This document shows, in pieces, positions 21,860 to 33,769 of a DNA stretch of 64,000 nucleotides. Both the position numbers and the translations under genes were made by a program. The stretch comes from Lutjanus erythropterus (Eukaryota > Chordata > Actinopteri > Lutjaniformes > Lutjanidae), in the NCBI GenBank assembly GCA_020091685.1, contig CM034591.1, forward strand, positions 11,170,833 to 11,234,832. Direction: 5' to 3'. The notes beneath the pieces are model-generated. The model was not told the DNA's origin. It did not search any database and saw nothing but the letters and a program-made list of their open reading frames with translations. Every line of letters begins with the position of its first letter. The first letter of the stretch is position 1.

Positions 21860-22470
21860 CAACCTTAGAGGTGATTAGCAGGCGGCGAAGGCAGGGAGGG
21901 ACATGTGAACTTTCTTCAACTGCCTCTGTGGAAGGACAGAATTAGTTATGCAGGATCGGTCAAACAATCCCTCCCCCAGCTTTCCTCCCTCGCACACGGC
22001 CGAGCGAGATCCGTGACACCAAATCATCTCACAGGCTGATCACTCATTAATTCCCTCAATTAAAAAGCTAGTTGTGGTGGGGGAGCGGGCTGCTGAGGGT
22101 CAGTAATTGATTCCACCTGTTCTGACACACTGTGACAGCAATGAAGAGACAGTGGGCCCACATGGAAAACGAAAATGAAAAGAACAGGAAGGGAGGGGAG
22201 ACGACGAGCGCAGCTGAGGGGGAGCGAGCAAGAGAGAGAGAGAGAACTGGAGGTAGAAAAGTATGTAGGTGGAGAAGAGACAGAAGACTGATGGTGATTT
22301 AAGGGCCGCGGTGACACCAGGCTTAGTGCTCTTCATTCAAGGCAGTCGACATTAAAGCGCTCCAAATCATTAGCGATGAACTGCAGGAGGAATGCCACGC
22401 TGCAGCCAACAACACACATTTATTAATTGGGCTCAGTGCTCGGGAATACGCTGCCAATGCTGGATCCAAT
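21860..22470. promoter_or_regulatory. Candidate conserved regulatory block just upstream of exon 21426-21651
   Basis: A non-repetitive block 200-800 bp into the upstream intron. It has several TAATT/ATTA homeodomain-type cores (CTCATTAATTCCCTCAATTA, TCAGTAATTGATTCC, TTTATTAATTGGGCTC) set in GC-rich sequence, plus an (AG)n run at 22231-22245. This composition is typical of vertebrate developmental enhancers, but function is inferred, not shown. Confidence 0.35.
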
Positions 22471-22789
22471 TAGACTTCGAACACAAAATAACAACTGACA
22501 CATTAGATTATAAGCCTGTACACCCTTTAAATAATTGTTTTAATTTCCTAACTGTTCCAAACTGACTACGATGTGGAGAACTAAAACTACTTATCACTGC
22601 ATATATCACATTTATTGTTTGATTTTGATCCATCTAGAGATAGAAACATCAGCTCGTGGGACCACTTTGATCCAGACTGAAATCTCAATTATTAGTACGG
22701 TTTTACTTCATGGTACTTCATACTACTACTATTCTGAGAAATATCTCACCATGTGCTAGGACGCTACAGGACGCTAATGTAGTACTTTT

Positions 22790-23105
22790 GTTTTTGACCT
22801 CACATTATCCATTTTTCTTCTTCACTGCAATAAAAGCATCAAATTGTGTTTTTTAAAAATGTATGTTTTATGGGTTATTTTCTTCTGTGTATACATTCAG
22901 ACTGCTATTTAAATCTTGGCATCATCCAGACTTGGCTGAAATGAATCCTACTTTCATTTTGGTCAGTACTTTGGTTTTCTACCAAATACCTGCCAAACTA
23001 CTGACATTTCCACCGCTGTATATATATAACGCTATTTCATGAATGTTACCATGCTAGCACACTAAACTGAGAAACTAAACATTATAAGCTACCTGCTAAA
23101 CATCA
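22790..23105 (+). repeat. Repeat segments 'beta' then 'alpha'
   Basis: Beta (GACCTCACATTATCC, GCATCAAATTGTGTTTT, ATTCAGACTGCTATTTAAAT) is followed by alpha (CCTACTTTCATTTTGG, GTACTTTGGTTTTCTACC, AAATACCTGCC) and then ATGCTAGCACACTAAACTG and CCTGCTAAACATCAGCATC. The latter is the classic 'GCTAACATGCTAAAC' section of a teleost interspersed repeat. The block order is the reverse of that at 15955-16215. Confidence 0.65.
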
Positions 23106-23284
23106 GCATCTTGAGGCTCATTCTTCTCGACATTTGTATGAAAAGAGATATATCCATTTCAAACAACACAACCATCACTGCCCGCATATGTCCATGCATC
23201 CTTCGTTACCCCCAAAGAAGAAGAGTCAAAAGTTTCTGACAACTACAAACATGGCGACACTGGAGGTGGTTGCAATAATGTACC

Positions 23285-23365
23285 TCCTGTTGTGAAACGG
23301 TTGCAGTTTAGTTAAGTTTAGGCACCAAAAACTGCTTGGTTAGGTTTAGGAAAAAATCATTGCTA
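23285..23365. repeat. Minisatellite-like repeat, 'GGTTAGGTTTAGG' type
   Basis: TTAGTTAAGTTTAGGCACCA, AAACTGCTTGGTTAGGTTTA and GGAAAAAATC form about two degenerate units of a ~28-base repeat. The same unit recurs, more clearly, at 59845-59955. Confidence 0.5.
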
Positions 23366-24239
23366 TCGTTATATAATTACATAAGTTAAGTTACATACTT
23401 AAGCACATAAGTAACAGTAACTTCGTAGGCTATAAAGGGCGACAAGTTTGTGTAAAGAGGAGTTCAGGGTGGATGGGTGGGTCAAACGAAAGACTTTCAC
23501 ACATGAGACCAGGGTCAATCGCATTACGATCTTTTGCAAACTAATTTGCGAGCCTTGACATGTTCTTGCCCTGGATGATGACAGCCGTAGCTCACATTGT
23601 GATGGTTAGCATGTTACCAAGCTAGCTCAGCTTTCTGGTGCTACTGGCATGACTGTAAACAATGGCTTATAAATATTTTTGCTTTTATATCAACCGATAG
23701 AGTTGACATGTATTGACAGGAGTGATGAGAGGAGGGTGCCTTGCAAAAATCACCAGTATACTCCAGTTTTTTTGGAGTTTCGTAATGATTGCACTCTTGC
23801 GAAACTAAGTCACACCTTGCGATTCAATACTATGCATGTATAGCAAAGGCTATAGACATAAAAACAAACTGCAGCAGGAAGGCGGGTAAAAAATATTAGT
23901 ATTTTAATCCTCACTTTCCCATACGGTTGTCTCCATTTCAGATGTACTTTTAATTTATATGATTCTGTGTTATTCTGATTACATTTCACTAAAAGGAGCA
24001 TTATATTTTTGATGGAATTTTAATTAATTTGATTATCTGAGGTTCATAAAAATCAGCTGTGATTGATCGTGATTTATAAAACAAATCATTTGTGAGCAAC
24101 ACCACCATGAATTATGCTGTGAGGCATTTCAGATCAATCACAGAATGAGAACTCTGAATCCGTGATGAACTGAGTGCTTTGAAAACCAAACATTAGTCCC
24201 TGATGAAATTTAATATTAGCTCAAGACTTGTCATCACAG

Positions 24240-24560
24240 AAGCTTCATATTTCATGGTTTACAGAAATGAGCGCGGATAGCACATTTCTCCCGGTGCTCA
24301 GAGGAAGAGCAAATTAATGTGTGCAGAGCGCGACAGAGAGTCAGGCCTAACGACGTCGTAATCACTGTGTGTCACTTTCTGATGCATGATAGGGCCAAGC
24401 TGCAGGCCGGCTGAGTGAATGAGACAGGACAGGTAATCACCCGAGCTGTCACCACACACTGTTCCTGGGCCTTATGGAGACACAGTGAGCCGCAGACACG
24501 ACCACACATCAAACTCTCCTTCAGAGTGACAGCAAGCGGTGAAAGGTGCAAACAGGTTCA
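24240..24560. promoter_or_regulatory. Candidate conserved intronic block
   Basis: High-complexity, CpG-containing segment (GCGCGACAGAGAG, CCTAACGACGTCGTAATC) with TTAATGTGTGC and TGATGCATGATAGG. It contrasts with flanking AT-rich DNA and shows no repeat similarity. The palindromic GACGTC sits at 24350-24355, an ATF/CRE-like core. Low-confidence regulatory inference. Confidence 0.25.
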
Positions 24561-24779
24561 TGCAGAGCCTCCTCTAAATTGACTCAACTCCTCAAACTCA
24601 AACTGTTTCTGTCGACATTTTGGGAATTGACATCTACAAGGCTGGGTTGACATAATAATGGCCTGGAAATAACCTCCTTTCCTTAATTAAGAACTAAGGT
24701 TGAGTAGTGGTCTCATATCATTAGATGAACATTTTTAATTTCCTTCTTTCTTTTGGTTAGCTGGTAGTGGCCGGTGCTC

Positions 24780-24995
24780 ATTAATAAACTCTGAGACTCA
24801 GGTGTGTAGAAAAGTCAGAAAATAGTGAAAATATCTATCAAAATTTATTTTTGGAGCTTTTTTTTCTCAAATCAACAGGCTAATACCTGAAGATATTCAG
24901 TTTACAATGACTAGTTAACAAATACTCTGAATGGAGAAGCTGCAACCAGAGAATTTTGGGCATTTTTGCTTTTAAAATATCAAGGTTTGTACCGA
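24780..24995 (+). mobile_element. Fragment of the 'GCTGCAACTAA' hAT-like MITE
   Basis: Has AGTCAGAAAATAGTGAAAAT, CCTGAAGATATTCAGTTTAC, GAAGCTGCAACCAGAGAATT and TTTGGGCATTTTTGCTT in the family order. Both ends are missing or unrecognisable. Confidence 0.6.
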
Positions 24996-25164
24996 ATAGT
25001 TCAAAGCTGTTTTCATCATGTTTACATTTAATGTCTAAATCAACATTTAGATGCTGCGCTGCTTTTTTTGCATGTCTACCACTGTTTAAACAAGGGTTGC
25101 AAATTTTGTGTAGTTGAAAATGCTAACAATCAGTCATTCTTTCCCCGACAGGAGTATTTAATAA

Positions 25165-25615
25165 AGTTGCCGGCCAGTTGCCATCATGGCTACTCTGGAG
25201 GTCCTGGGACCACAGAGCGAGCAGCCCTGCTCTATGCCCAGGCTCTGTGCCCAGATCGCGGCGCTCTCTGACCCGGCTGCGGCGTGACCTCCAGGCGCTG
25301 CGGCGCGCGCAGCCTGGCTGTGCTTCAGCTGCTGTGGAGATCTGGGGTTTTTAGCGCGAGCAGCACCGCTCATGGTGCTTTCTGACCCGCAGATCTGCAG
25401 CTGAGCACCATTTTTCATGCTACATAACACCATCTTCTTCCAATTCCAATGGTTCCCTTCATCTTAGAGCTATAAATTTTTGTCAGATGATGCGTCACAG
25501 CGTCCCCTACCATCTCGCAGTGAAAACAGCACTTGACGGAATATCTTGTCATTGGCATGGAAACGTCATGACTTAAATGACGAGTTATCTCGTCAATGGC
25601 GGGGAAAGAGTTAAT
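25165..25615 (-). repeat. CpG-dense repeat-derived segment
   Basis: About 17 CpG occur within roughly 230 bp (25170-25400) amid an AT-rich intron. The right end, read on the minus strand, is TTAACTCTTTCCCCGCCATT, then a tandem-like ACGAGATAACTCGTCATTTA, a terminus recognised from teleost repeats. A 91-codon minus-strand ORF (25158-25433) is Ala/Gly/Ser-rich and probably repeat translation. It could be mistaken for a CpG-island promoter. Confidence 0.5.
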
Positions 25616-25689
25616 AATTAAAAGGAGTCGACACATTTTTTTCACATTCTAGTTTAAGTTTCCTAATTCAACAAATGCCTCCACTAGAC

Positions 25690-25800
25690 AGAACCATGTC
25701 AAATGCCATTTCTAGTCAATCAATGAATGTATTTTTAATTGGTTAAATTCTTAGTGATTAATTGATTCATGATTTTAATGATTAGTCATTAACATCCACA
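25690..25800 (+). repeat. AT-rich MITE remnant
   Basis: ATCAATGAATGTATTTTTAA, GTGATTAATTGATTCATGAT and TTTAATGATTAGTCATTAAC resemble the GATTAAT-rich terminal part of the 'GCTGCAACTAA' family. Short and uncertain. Confidence 0.35.
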
Positions 25801-27459
25801 GTGTAAACCTGGTATTTCACTAACACTCATACAGTTAGTATTCTGCTATTTGTAGAATTAAGATTCCAGTGGTGGCTGTGTAAGATTATTTCCAACTGCA
25901 AACATTTACAACACCTCCACAGCGTTTTAAAGTCCAAAAATATATTTAAAAAAGACAGATATAATCGTTTCCAACATTCACAACATGTTTTTATCAAAAT
26001 AACATTTTCGTTGTGATCAAAAACTGCTCTCTCCCGCTTCCAACACTTGTGTAAAGGAGGCAGTTTAGCAGTCATCTAACAGCTACATAAATTACATTTA
26101 TGTTGACGAAACTGACAAGTTACTGTATGTTAATTAAAGAAAGCTGATCCAATTAAAAAAGAAGAAAGTTGTTGTTGTTGCCATCTTGCTGCTGCTGTTT
26201 ACGTTCAACATGCGGCAAATTTAAAGGAAAAGGACTACAGAATTACTTCCTGGGTTTATACATATTTTATATTTTCACCGTATTCCATCCAGAGTTGAAT
26301 TAATCATCTGTATATCTGTTTTGTGTGCGTTGTGAAGGAACTAAAACCAACTGTGCTGAACAACCCTGTGTTGTGTAATGATTATAAATGTCCTCGAATC
26401 CTTGCAGTGTCGAGGCAGAGTGAAGTTCAAGGACTGAACTGGTTTCCAAGTGAAGCTTTAGATCAGAAGCCTTTTATTCATCCCAACTCTCCAATTACTT
26501 GTTTTAAAAACACAGAAAGCTGATGATCCCCAGAACAATTCCACCCAATATTCCTGAGGTTAATCATCTCTACGATTAAATTCAATTTAATGAATTTCAC
26601 AACCCTATTTTACATTTTCAGATTGAGTACAACCTTTCCTAGATGAGATTTGACTTTATTGTTTCCACTAAAATCCTGTTACCAAGCAAACTAAAAAGAC
26701 AGGAGAATTATTCCATTTCAATTGTCACAAATAAAAGTGGCTACACAATAGACGAGCCATGGTACAAAATAATTAGAATAGAATCACAAGGGAAATGGGA
26801 GCAGAGTACAATGTGCATGAACAGTGGCGCTCTATTTCCAAGTTCTCTCAATGGATGAGTGAACAAAAGGACTTTCACTGCTGGGCTGCAGAATGTAAAC
26901 CCTCACAGTGAAATGCCCGACGTCGTGTCCGGGGTTTCGAAAAAAAACACATGCGACCGAACTGCACAACTTGTCAGATTACACAAGGCTCTGCCCGATG
27001 CTCAGCCGATGCCAAATTCCATGATTTCTTTCCCTCCTTGTGAGACTTAACAAACGGATTTGAAAAATATCCCCCCAAACCACAATGCCTTAGTGTCACG
27101 CAAACCTTCTCCTTAACTGAAACCCCATGCCAGCTCCTCGAGAAAGCCACACCGACCAGAATAATGTTTAACTGACTGACAAAAATCCCATGAATCTTGG
27201 ACTGGTGTCGAGCATACCTCGCAGTGCTGACGGAGGGGGAACTGTGCACAATAACTGTGGCAGACAGATGCATGCCGCACTTTTTACTGGACACATTAAC
27301 TTCAGCTTTAACTTGTTTATTAGAGTTGGGATTAAGAAACTGAGCACTGAGCTTGGGCGAGGATTACGAAAGGATTACACTGCAGTGTCATACTGAGACA
27401 CCTGTCTTGGCTGTACTCAAGTGGGCGGTGCAGAGCTAGAATATAGTTTCAATGTACAC

Positions 27460-27750
27460 CATGGCTGGTCAATATATCACTTATATATCAATATCGTAAT
27501 ATGAGAATTAGATTCTGGATATCGTTACATTGTGATAGGGCATGAGTAATGTTTTTTTTCTGGTTTTAAAGGATGCATTACAGTACGTACAGTTAGATAA
27601 TTTCTGTACTTATCAGACTATTCTAGCTTCTTTATCAAAAATCTTAATGTTAATATTTTGTGAAAGCACCAGTAGTCATCCCTGAAATACTGTTGCATGT
27701 TACTATCATGCGTATTGTGATTCTTTTTATTTTGCGATTTTTTTAATCAT
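27460..27750 (-). mobile_element. 'TAGGGCTGGG' MITE, inverted copy
   Basis: Read on the plus strand it starts ATGGCTGGTCAATATATCAC, followed by ATATCAATATCGTAATATGA and GGATATCGTTACATTGTGAT, then TTTTAAAGGATGCATTACAG and CTTATCAGACTATTCTAG. This is the reverse complement order of 4460-4765. Confidence 0.7.
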
Positions 27751-27774
27751 TTTTTAAATTGTTGAGTTGATTTC

Positions 27775-28030
27775 ATACTAGTCTGTTAGCTTGATGCTAA
27801 CACATAATAGGAATTCTCATAAACATGCTAACAAAAAATTAGCATTGCAATTGTGGTAATATTACCTTAACAAATTAATCAATTTCACTTCAACATTTGA
27901 GGTCATACTTTCTCAATCTGTTACACTGAAACTTCAACACAGCACAGTGACCAGCTACAGCTACCTCGAAGGGTCAAAACTAAAACTAAAAATTCAAAGA
28001 GGGTTTAAAATACAGCCGGGGCCTCTATTA
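27775..28030 (+). repeat. Interspersed repeat, copy 2 (first copy at 1635-1890)
   Basis: CTGTTAGCTTGATGCTAACA, ATTAGCATTGCAATTGTGGT and GTGACCAGCTACAGCTACCT with AAGGGTCAAAACT match the copy at 1635-1890. It lies directly beside the MITE at 27460-27750. Confidence 0.65.
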
Positions 28031-29459
28031 ATTTTGTTCTAACATCTTATTTTATTTATTATTTCCTTATGGCACAAGCCTGCTAAGAACAGCCAAATGT
28101 AGCAATTTACTACACAAAGTATTTTATTTATCACGTCCATGTGCAGTACAGCAATGATGCTGCTGAAATAAAACTCAAAGACAGACTGACATGTGATGTA
28201 CGTTGTTTTTTCTAAATATGAATCACGATATCTCTGGAACATCTTGTCTCTAGAAGTGTATGATTCAACTTTTTCCCATGATCTAGTTTGATCATGCATA
28301 CATAAATCTTACATAAATTGTAATATTGGATTGCAATACTTCTGGCATTGCAATGCATAACGAACTGGCACTCAAGTATAGTGACAGAATCATCGCAGTC
28401 CTACTGTACACTACATTTACGTCAGCAATACAAGTCCCTTAACTGGACTTGACAAGCACTAAAATGTTGGAACAGCTATAACTCTGCTTACTATTACATC
28501 GGCTAAACCGGAGACTGGGAAAAATAAAGGAATGACCATTAATGTCACAATCAATGACTTGGATGATTTGTTTTGTAATTGCATTTGGTCCAGTTTGTTC
28601 ACTGTATCCCTCATGACATCTGAAAATCAAGCTTGTTAATCATGCATCACAAATACTGAAGAGTGAAAAAAAACAATGAACACAAAGGGAATCTCAGGGA
28701 GCCAAAGCCTGGTTGGTGTTGTTGTTGTTATCACGGGTCATTAGAGGGTAATAAACCCGTGCTAAACTGTCGGACTGGTTATGTTTAACCAGTTAAAAGC
28801 ATCTATTGTCTGGTTTCAAAACCATGTGACTCTGCGCTGTGTAATACAGATATTATGGTGTTTAAAATGGTTATGGGTAGAAAGCCGACACTCATTCTTC
28901 ACAATGCACCTTTTTTCATACACGAACCTCATGTTCGACACAGGATAATGGATGTGTGTCCTAGTCATGGTTTTCTTATGAGACTGCTGCTGATACAGGT
29001 CACAGAGAATCACATCTGCAACACTGGTTCAATACACATCACTGCTAAACCGTAGAATTGCATTTTCCTCTGGTGCTTTTTCTGCATTAGTAGGTAACAG
29101 CAATAAAATAAGCACCATAAGCAGTTTCTCTTTCTCACATGTTGATTTTTTGTGCCCACTCGTGCTTTCTTTATTTAATTTGCTCTTTTTTTTTAAAGAT
29201 CAGATTGGCAGTGCATTACAATGCTGTTTAAACGTCCGTAACATTAGGAGGGACACACAAAGATCCTGTGTTTACCCCTTTCATACCGAAGTCGAGACCT
29301 GCATTTAACCCTAGATGGGCCCCTGAAACAAGTCAGATAACACACACTGGGTCATGTGAGTTTATCGTCTCTATTTTTTGTATGAAATACGGGTGGAAAA
29401 ACACATTACTGTCTTTATCTGAAAATAGTGCTTCACGGGTCTAGTTTGTTGTTATTTAA

Positions 29460-29844
29460 ACGTGTGTGCTGTGCAAAAGGGCAGCTACTGTATTGAATGT
29501 CAGAGAAAAATAACTTTGACTGAGATCATTATATCTGCTCACTACATTACAGTTGCACAATACCCGATTTCTACCGATATTTTCCACCTCAGTTTTGGCC
29601 AATTGAAACTACTGCCGACAAGTTTTTCCACTGGTGTCGACTTCTCTTTGTTCTTCACAAATTTACTGTAATGATCGGAGTGACAGTTGTTAAGATGGAC
29701 AATTAACTTTGTGGCGTTGAAGGAATGTGTTTTGGCTCCTCCTCACACGAGCAAACACTGCATATTGCAACTTTCCTATCTGTTTCAGACACTTCAAAAA
29801 AACGTTCCGCAGACATACTCGCATTGCATGAACATAATTAAAGC
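29460..29844 (+). repeat. Transposon-derived segment
   Basis: TCGGAGTGACAGTTGTTAAG, GCATATTGCAACTTTCCTAT, CTGTTTCAGACACTTCAAAA and the run up to CATGAACATAATTAAAGC are a recognisable stretch of a teleost transposon family. No intact reading frame (69 and 81 codon ORFs only). The hAT-like element at 29845 is inserted at its right end. Confidence 0.5.
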
Positions 29845-30135
29845 TAGGGCTGCACAATTAATCGCGATCGCAATAAAATCGCAAAATGGCCGAGTGCAAC
29901 GTCCAAACTGCAGAACCAGAACCAAATCGTAATTTTTTTGAAAAACAAAAAATGTGAGCATCATAATGAGGTACTACAATCTTTTTCTCCAGATGAAAGA
30001 AAACGTTTGTTTGGTACAGACCTCAATAAATATCAAATCATCACAATTTCAGGTTGTTGTTTTTTTTCAGCGAACATGAAAATTGTAATGCAAAACCGAT
30101 CATTTCCACTAATCACATCGCATCGTGTAGCCCCA
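29845..30135 (+). mobile_element. hAT-like MITE with 8-bp target duplication
   Basis: 291 bp. Starts TAGGGCTGCACAATTAATCG and ends ATCGTGTAGCCCCA (reverse complement TGGGGCTACACGAT). The flanks ATTAAAGC (29837-29844) and TTTAAAGC (30136-30143) match at 7 of 8, a clear hAT-type 8-bp duplication. The internal CGATCGCAATAAAATCGCAA is typical of the family. It is non-coding. Confidence 0.88.
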
Positions 30136-30839
30136 TTTAAAGCCTAATCTTACTGGCCTGTCATATTCAGTATTTCATTTGGATGAAATGTTTGTCAAGA
30201 AACATTTAGCTGGCCTTATATGCTAAACATGGGGACTTAAATTAAAGTCTTGCCGACTAATAAGGGGAGGCACGAATCTCCAAATCAACATTTCAACATG
30301 ACTTCTGATTTTAAGGTCACAATTCGATTCATGTGTTGACTGAAACATTTTTTTTTATTTTGCACTGACGGTTACTCCACTGTCACACTATCAGGTTTCG
30401 ATATGCAAACGTCAACAGATCATTGGTTTTATCCCCCGGCAACATTTACATTTTCAAATTCTTTTGAAACCAAGCATGATGCAACAGCCAGTAAACTAGT
30501 CTGTGTTGTCTTTAAATTTTTTTTGTTGTTTCTTTGGACATACCAGATGCCGTAAGTAGGCGGAGGTGGAGAGAAAAACAAATACTGGGAGAATCGCTGA
30601 TTCTGCCTTTTGATTCTATTCTTGAAACTGAAAGCTCATTGTGTTTTTTTTTATGTTGAAATTCTGACACCCATACCATTAATCTGACTTCTACATGATT
30701 GACATGAGTTACCCTGCTATTATGAATGCTGTCAAAAAGAAAGAAAATCTGGAGTTCAAGGGGCGTCAAGATGCACTGAGAATCCTTTGGTATCCTATCC
30801 ATAGCAACCTGGATCAAAATCTAATCAAAAAGGTGTCAC

Positions 30840-31210
30840 CCAAAGACAATAATTGATCTAAACTGGCCCCGGTTGATTGTTTAACCATTGATCAGCAGCA
30901 GGCTTATAGATTTCCCAGCCTGATAAAGCAAGGAAAAGTACTGCACCGTTTTCAACATCAAAAGAAAGAAACATCTGTCTTGAAAAGAGAAAGTGTAATT
31001 CTTCCTGACACAAGGGCCCATTATTAAGTAAAAAGGAATCCTTTCTGAAGTGCTATTAGTTGGCCGAGTTCAGTGTTCCCGCTTCAATTATGTAATTCTT
31101 TTTGACACCAGGGGCGAACCCTGTGAACATCTTTGGTGAGTTACTGAGGTCGAAGGCCAGTGGAGATTACACTCCTTGCTGGCTCTGGTCGGAGCCTCTT
31201 TCAGCACCAG
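30840..31210. promoter_or_regulatory. Candidate conserved intronic block
   Basis: Non-repetitive, with AACCATTGATCAGCAGCAGG, CCCAGCCTGATAAAGCAAGG and TTCCCGCTTCAATTATGTAA. This mix of A/T cores and GC words resembles vertebrate conserved non-coding DNA. Function inferred only. Confidence 0.25.
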
Positions 31211-31789
31211 TGACACTCAGTTAAGAAACATCAGGAAAAAAAAAAAGGAACCTAGGCTCCTTTTATTTGGCTGTCATACAAACAATGTGGGCGCTTGTAA
31301 TCTGTATTACACTGTTGAATCCACTTAATGAATTTAAGAACGGCAGCATTAAAATTCTTAGCAGTTCAAGACAATTGCAATGCAGGGTCTGATTATCAGC
31401 ATACAATCACATTATTGGGTAGCTTTTAAAGTGAGTCGTTATTAGCAATGAGCTACAATTGAAAACAAATGCACGAACCTCATCTAATTTGATTACTAAA
31501 ATGTTGAAATCAGCCAGAGGACAGAAAAAAAAAAAGACATAAAATGACTGGATTCCCTTTCAAGTCGTGAAAGCCTATCCGATTGTTTTCAAACACCGCA
31601 CACTGGCCTAATTCCTTCGCTAAAACCACGCTGTCACTCTCTTTGAAGCTCAGAGCAAATCACAGAAACCGAGAGAGAGAAAAACACAAACAGGAACACC
31701 TGATGTCTATTGTAGACCACCAGCTGGCAAAAGGCACTCAGTTCCTAGGCAACTCTTCTCAGTTTTAGCTGCTAATTGTGCTTTCAGGA

Positions 31790-31990
31790 AAGCATAACCA
31801 CACATAAATAATACAGAGAGGAAACTAAGCTGTGATGAAGTCGCTCACCCACGACCTACAATCTCTTTGGAGCCGTAATGAGTTAGCCAGGATCGCACTG
31901 GAAACAGTTATAGCCTAACAAAGAAGCCGTTTGCCATATGACTCTTTAACATTACAGGCCTGTGCTGTGCATATAAATGACGCATTTTTC
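31790..31990. promoter_or_regulatory. Candidate conserved intronic block
   Basis: Non-repetitive interval with GGAGCCGTAATGAGTTAGCC and TTTGCCATATGACTCTTTAA (an E-box CATATG at 31935-31940). No ORF or repeat. Low-confidence inference. Confidence 0.2.
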
Positions 31991-33371
31991 ATATAACAGA
32001 CCGGAGGAGTTAGAATGACATTTGATTTTATGTAAAACACATTTCTACTTCACCTTAAAAGCCTAAAAAAAAAACTCAGCCTTTACAGAACATGAAATTT
32101 TTTAAATGTCTCCAGGAGATGCAGATTTAGTGTCAGCCTACATTTTTTTACACTTAACATTACAGCTCATTTTTATGATGCAACGCAGCCTACAAGTTCG
32201 TAAAAGACAAAGCTATAAAAGAAAAAAAAAACGTCTGTAAAAGCGACACACATGCAGCACAGAGCAAACTTTCATCTTAACCCTTAACAACAGCTATGAA
32301 TCACAGCCTAACTGTTTAAAAAGACAAGCAGTAAATTTCAGTGCGATCAAATTTAATATCTTCTTAAGTGTGACACATTAATTCACTTTCAGAGCTACTA
32401 TTTCACCGAGGCCTTTGATTATACTGAAGGCAAAAAGTACACAAAGCGTTTGTCAAAGAGAAACCTCTTCAGAGAGCGTGAGACGCTCTACCTGTGGTGA
32501 CATATGCACTCGCTGATGAAAGGACAACATACATTAGTCAAGAGGCTGCTCCTACAGCTACCAGCAGCATGATGGGAAGTAAAAGTGATATAAAAAGACA
32601 GAAGGCACAGGGGACCGCAGGGTAGAGGACTGAGCCAAGATAAGTGGAGCTTACCAATTTGCTCACTTATGAAGCAGTGGCCTAATTTGCCCGGTAAAGC
32701 AAAGTCACACAGAGGAAAAACTCCTCTCCTTTTTACTACTGGAGTACTATCAAACTGCAAGAGTCAAACTAGAACAAATGCTGGCAAAACTCGGGGCTCG
32801 TTTCCAACCTTTCTGACTGTTTGAATGCTTGTATCCTGGTGCCGTTGGCAAAGTCGCTGCAGCCCCAGATTTCAGCAATTAACTTGGTGAGTAAAATATA
32901 AAAACTAAGAACATAAAACCCCAGTTGTTAAGGAAAACCATGAATTTCCTTTTAATGCTTTTTCAGGGTATTATAAAAAGTTTTAAGTATTTAAGAGCAA
33001 CTTAACACTCCATTTTAGCTTTGTATGATCAAACAGGACTTAGGAGTCTACAACCACACTGGAAGCTTTGAAGATACATCTGCACGATCATTTTCTAACA
33101 ATCAAAACACTAACATCCTGATGTTTAGTTGGAAAGATCTTTACCATTCACCTAGTTTAGCATGTTAATAGCATTTGCTGATGCAGCGGACACTGATAGC
33201 CAATCTTCTCTAAGCAATATTAGCAGATACAATCACTTTTTGTTTTGTTACAGCAGCTGGTACAGCACCATTGATATTAATTGTTGATATTAGGCCAAAC
33301 CAGACCGTTAACACCAAATTTTGCCACTAGGTGTCACACGTGATTTAACCACAACCGAATCAAACATAATA

Positions 33372-33550
33372 AGGCTGGAAATATACTTGCTTTTAACTAC
33401 GCATTTGCAAATGCACCCCTACGCATCCTGACGCGTCATGGCTGCCTCATGTATCCTGCGTCCATTTGGAGCAATGGTCGTGCGCGTCCTCAGAAATTAA
33501 TGCTTTGCGAACGCAAACGCATGGTTAAACAGCAAGTATAGCTCCGGCCT
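33372..33550. mobile_element. Short CpG-rich MITE with TIRs
   Basis: 179 bp. The left end AGGCTGGAAATATACTTGCT is mirrored by the right end (reverse complement AGGCCGGAGCTATACTTGCT), 16 of 20 positions matching. The inner arms also mirror (ACTACGCATTTGC against the complement of GCAAACGCATGGT). CpG is dense inside (GACGCGTCATGG, GTGCGCGTCC). Confidence 0.8.
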
Positions 33551-33639
33551 AAGAGCCCATGAATGAGAGTGGAGTTACAAATAAGTGAGTTTTCTACATC
33601 TTGTTCCTGCAAAGGCACTGTTAAGAAATGAAAGGGTTT

Positions 33640-33768
33640 ATGTCCGCTGAAATGCTAGCATCACTGATTGGTTTTCACGATTGGCAACTAGAAAGCACTA
33701 ATCCCGATTGCATACTGTCACTCAGTTTTGGCCGACAACAATTGGCGGCGGATCAATCTGGGCATCCC
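33640..33768 (+). repeat. Transposon 3' fragment ending 'ATCAATCTGGGCATCC'
   Basis: CACTGATTGGTTTTCACGAT and GGCGGCGGATCAATCTGGGC with ATCCCCA parallel 48750-48863, which ends GATCGGGGTCCTATCAATCT, GGGAATCCCTA. Both look like right ends of one family. Confidence 0.45.
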
Positions 33769-33769
33769 C

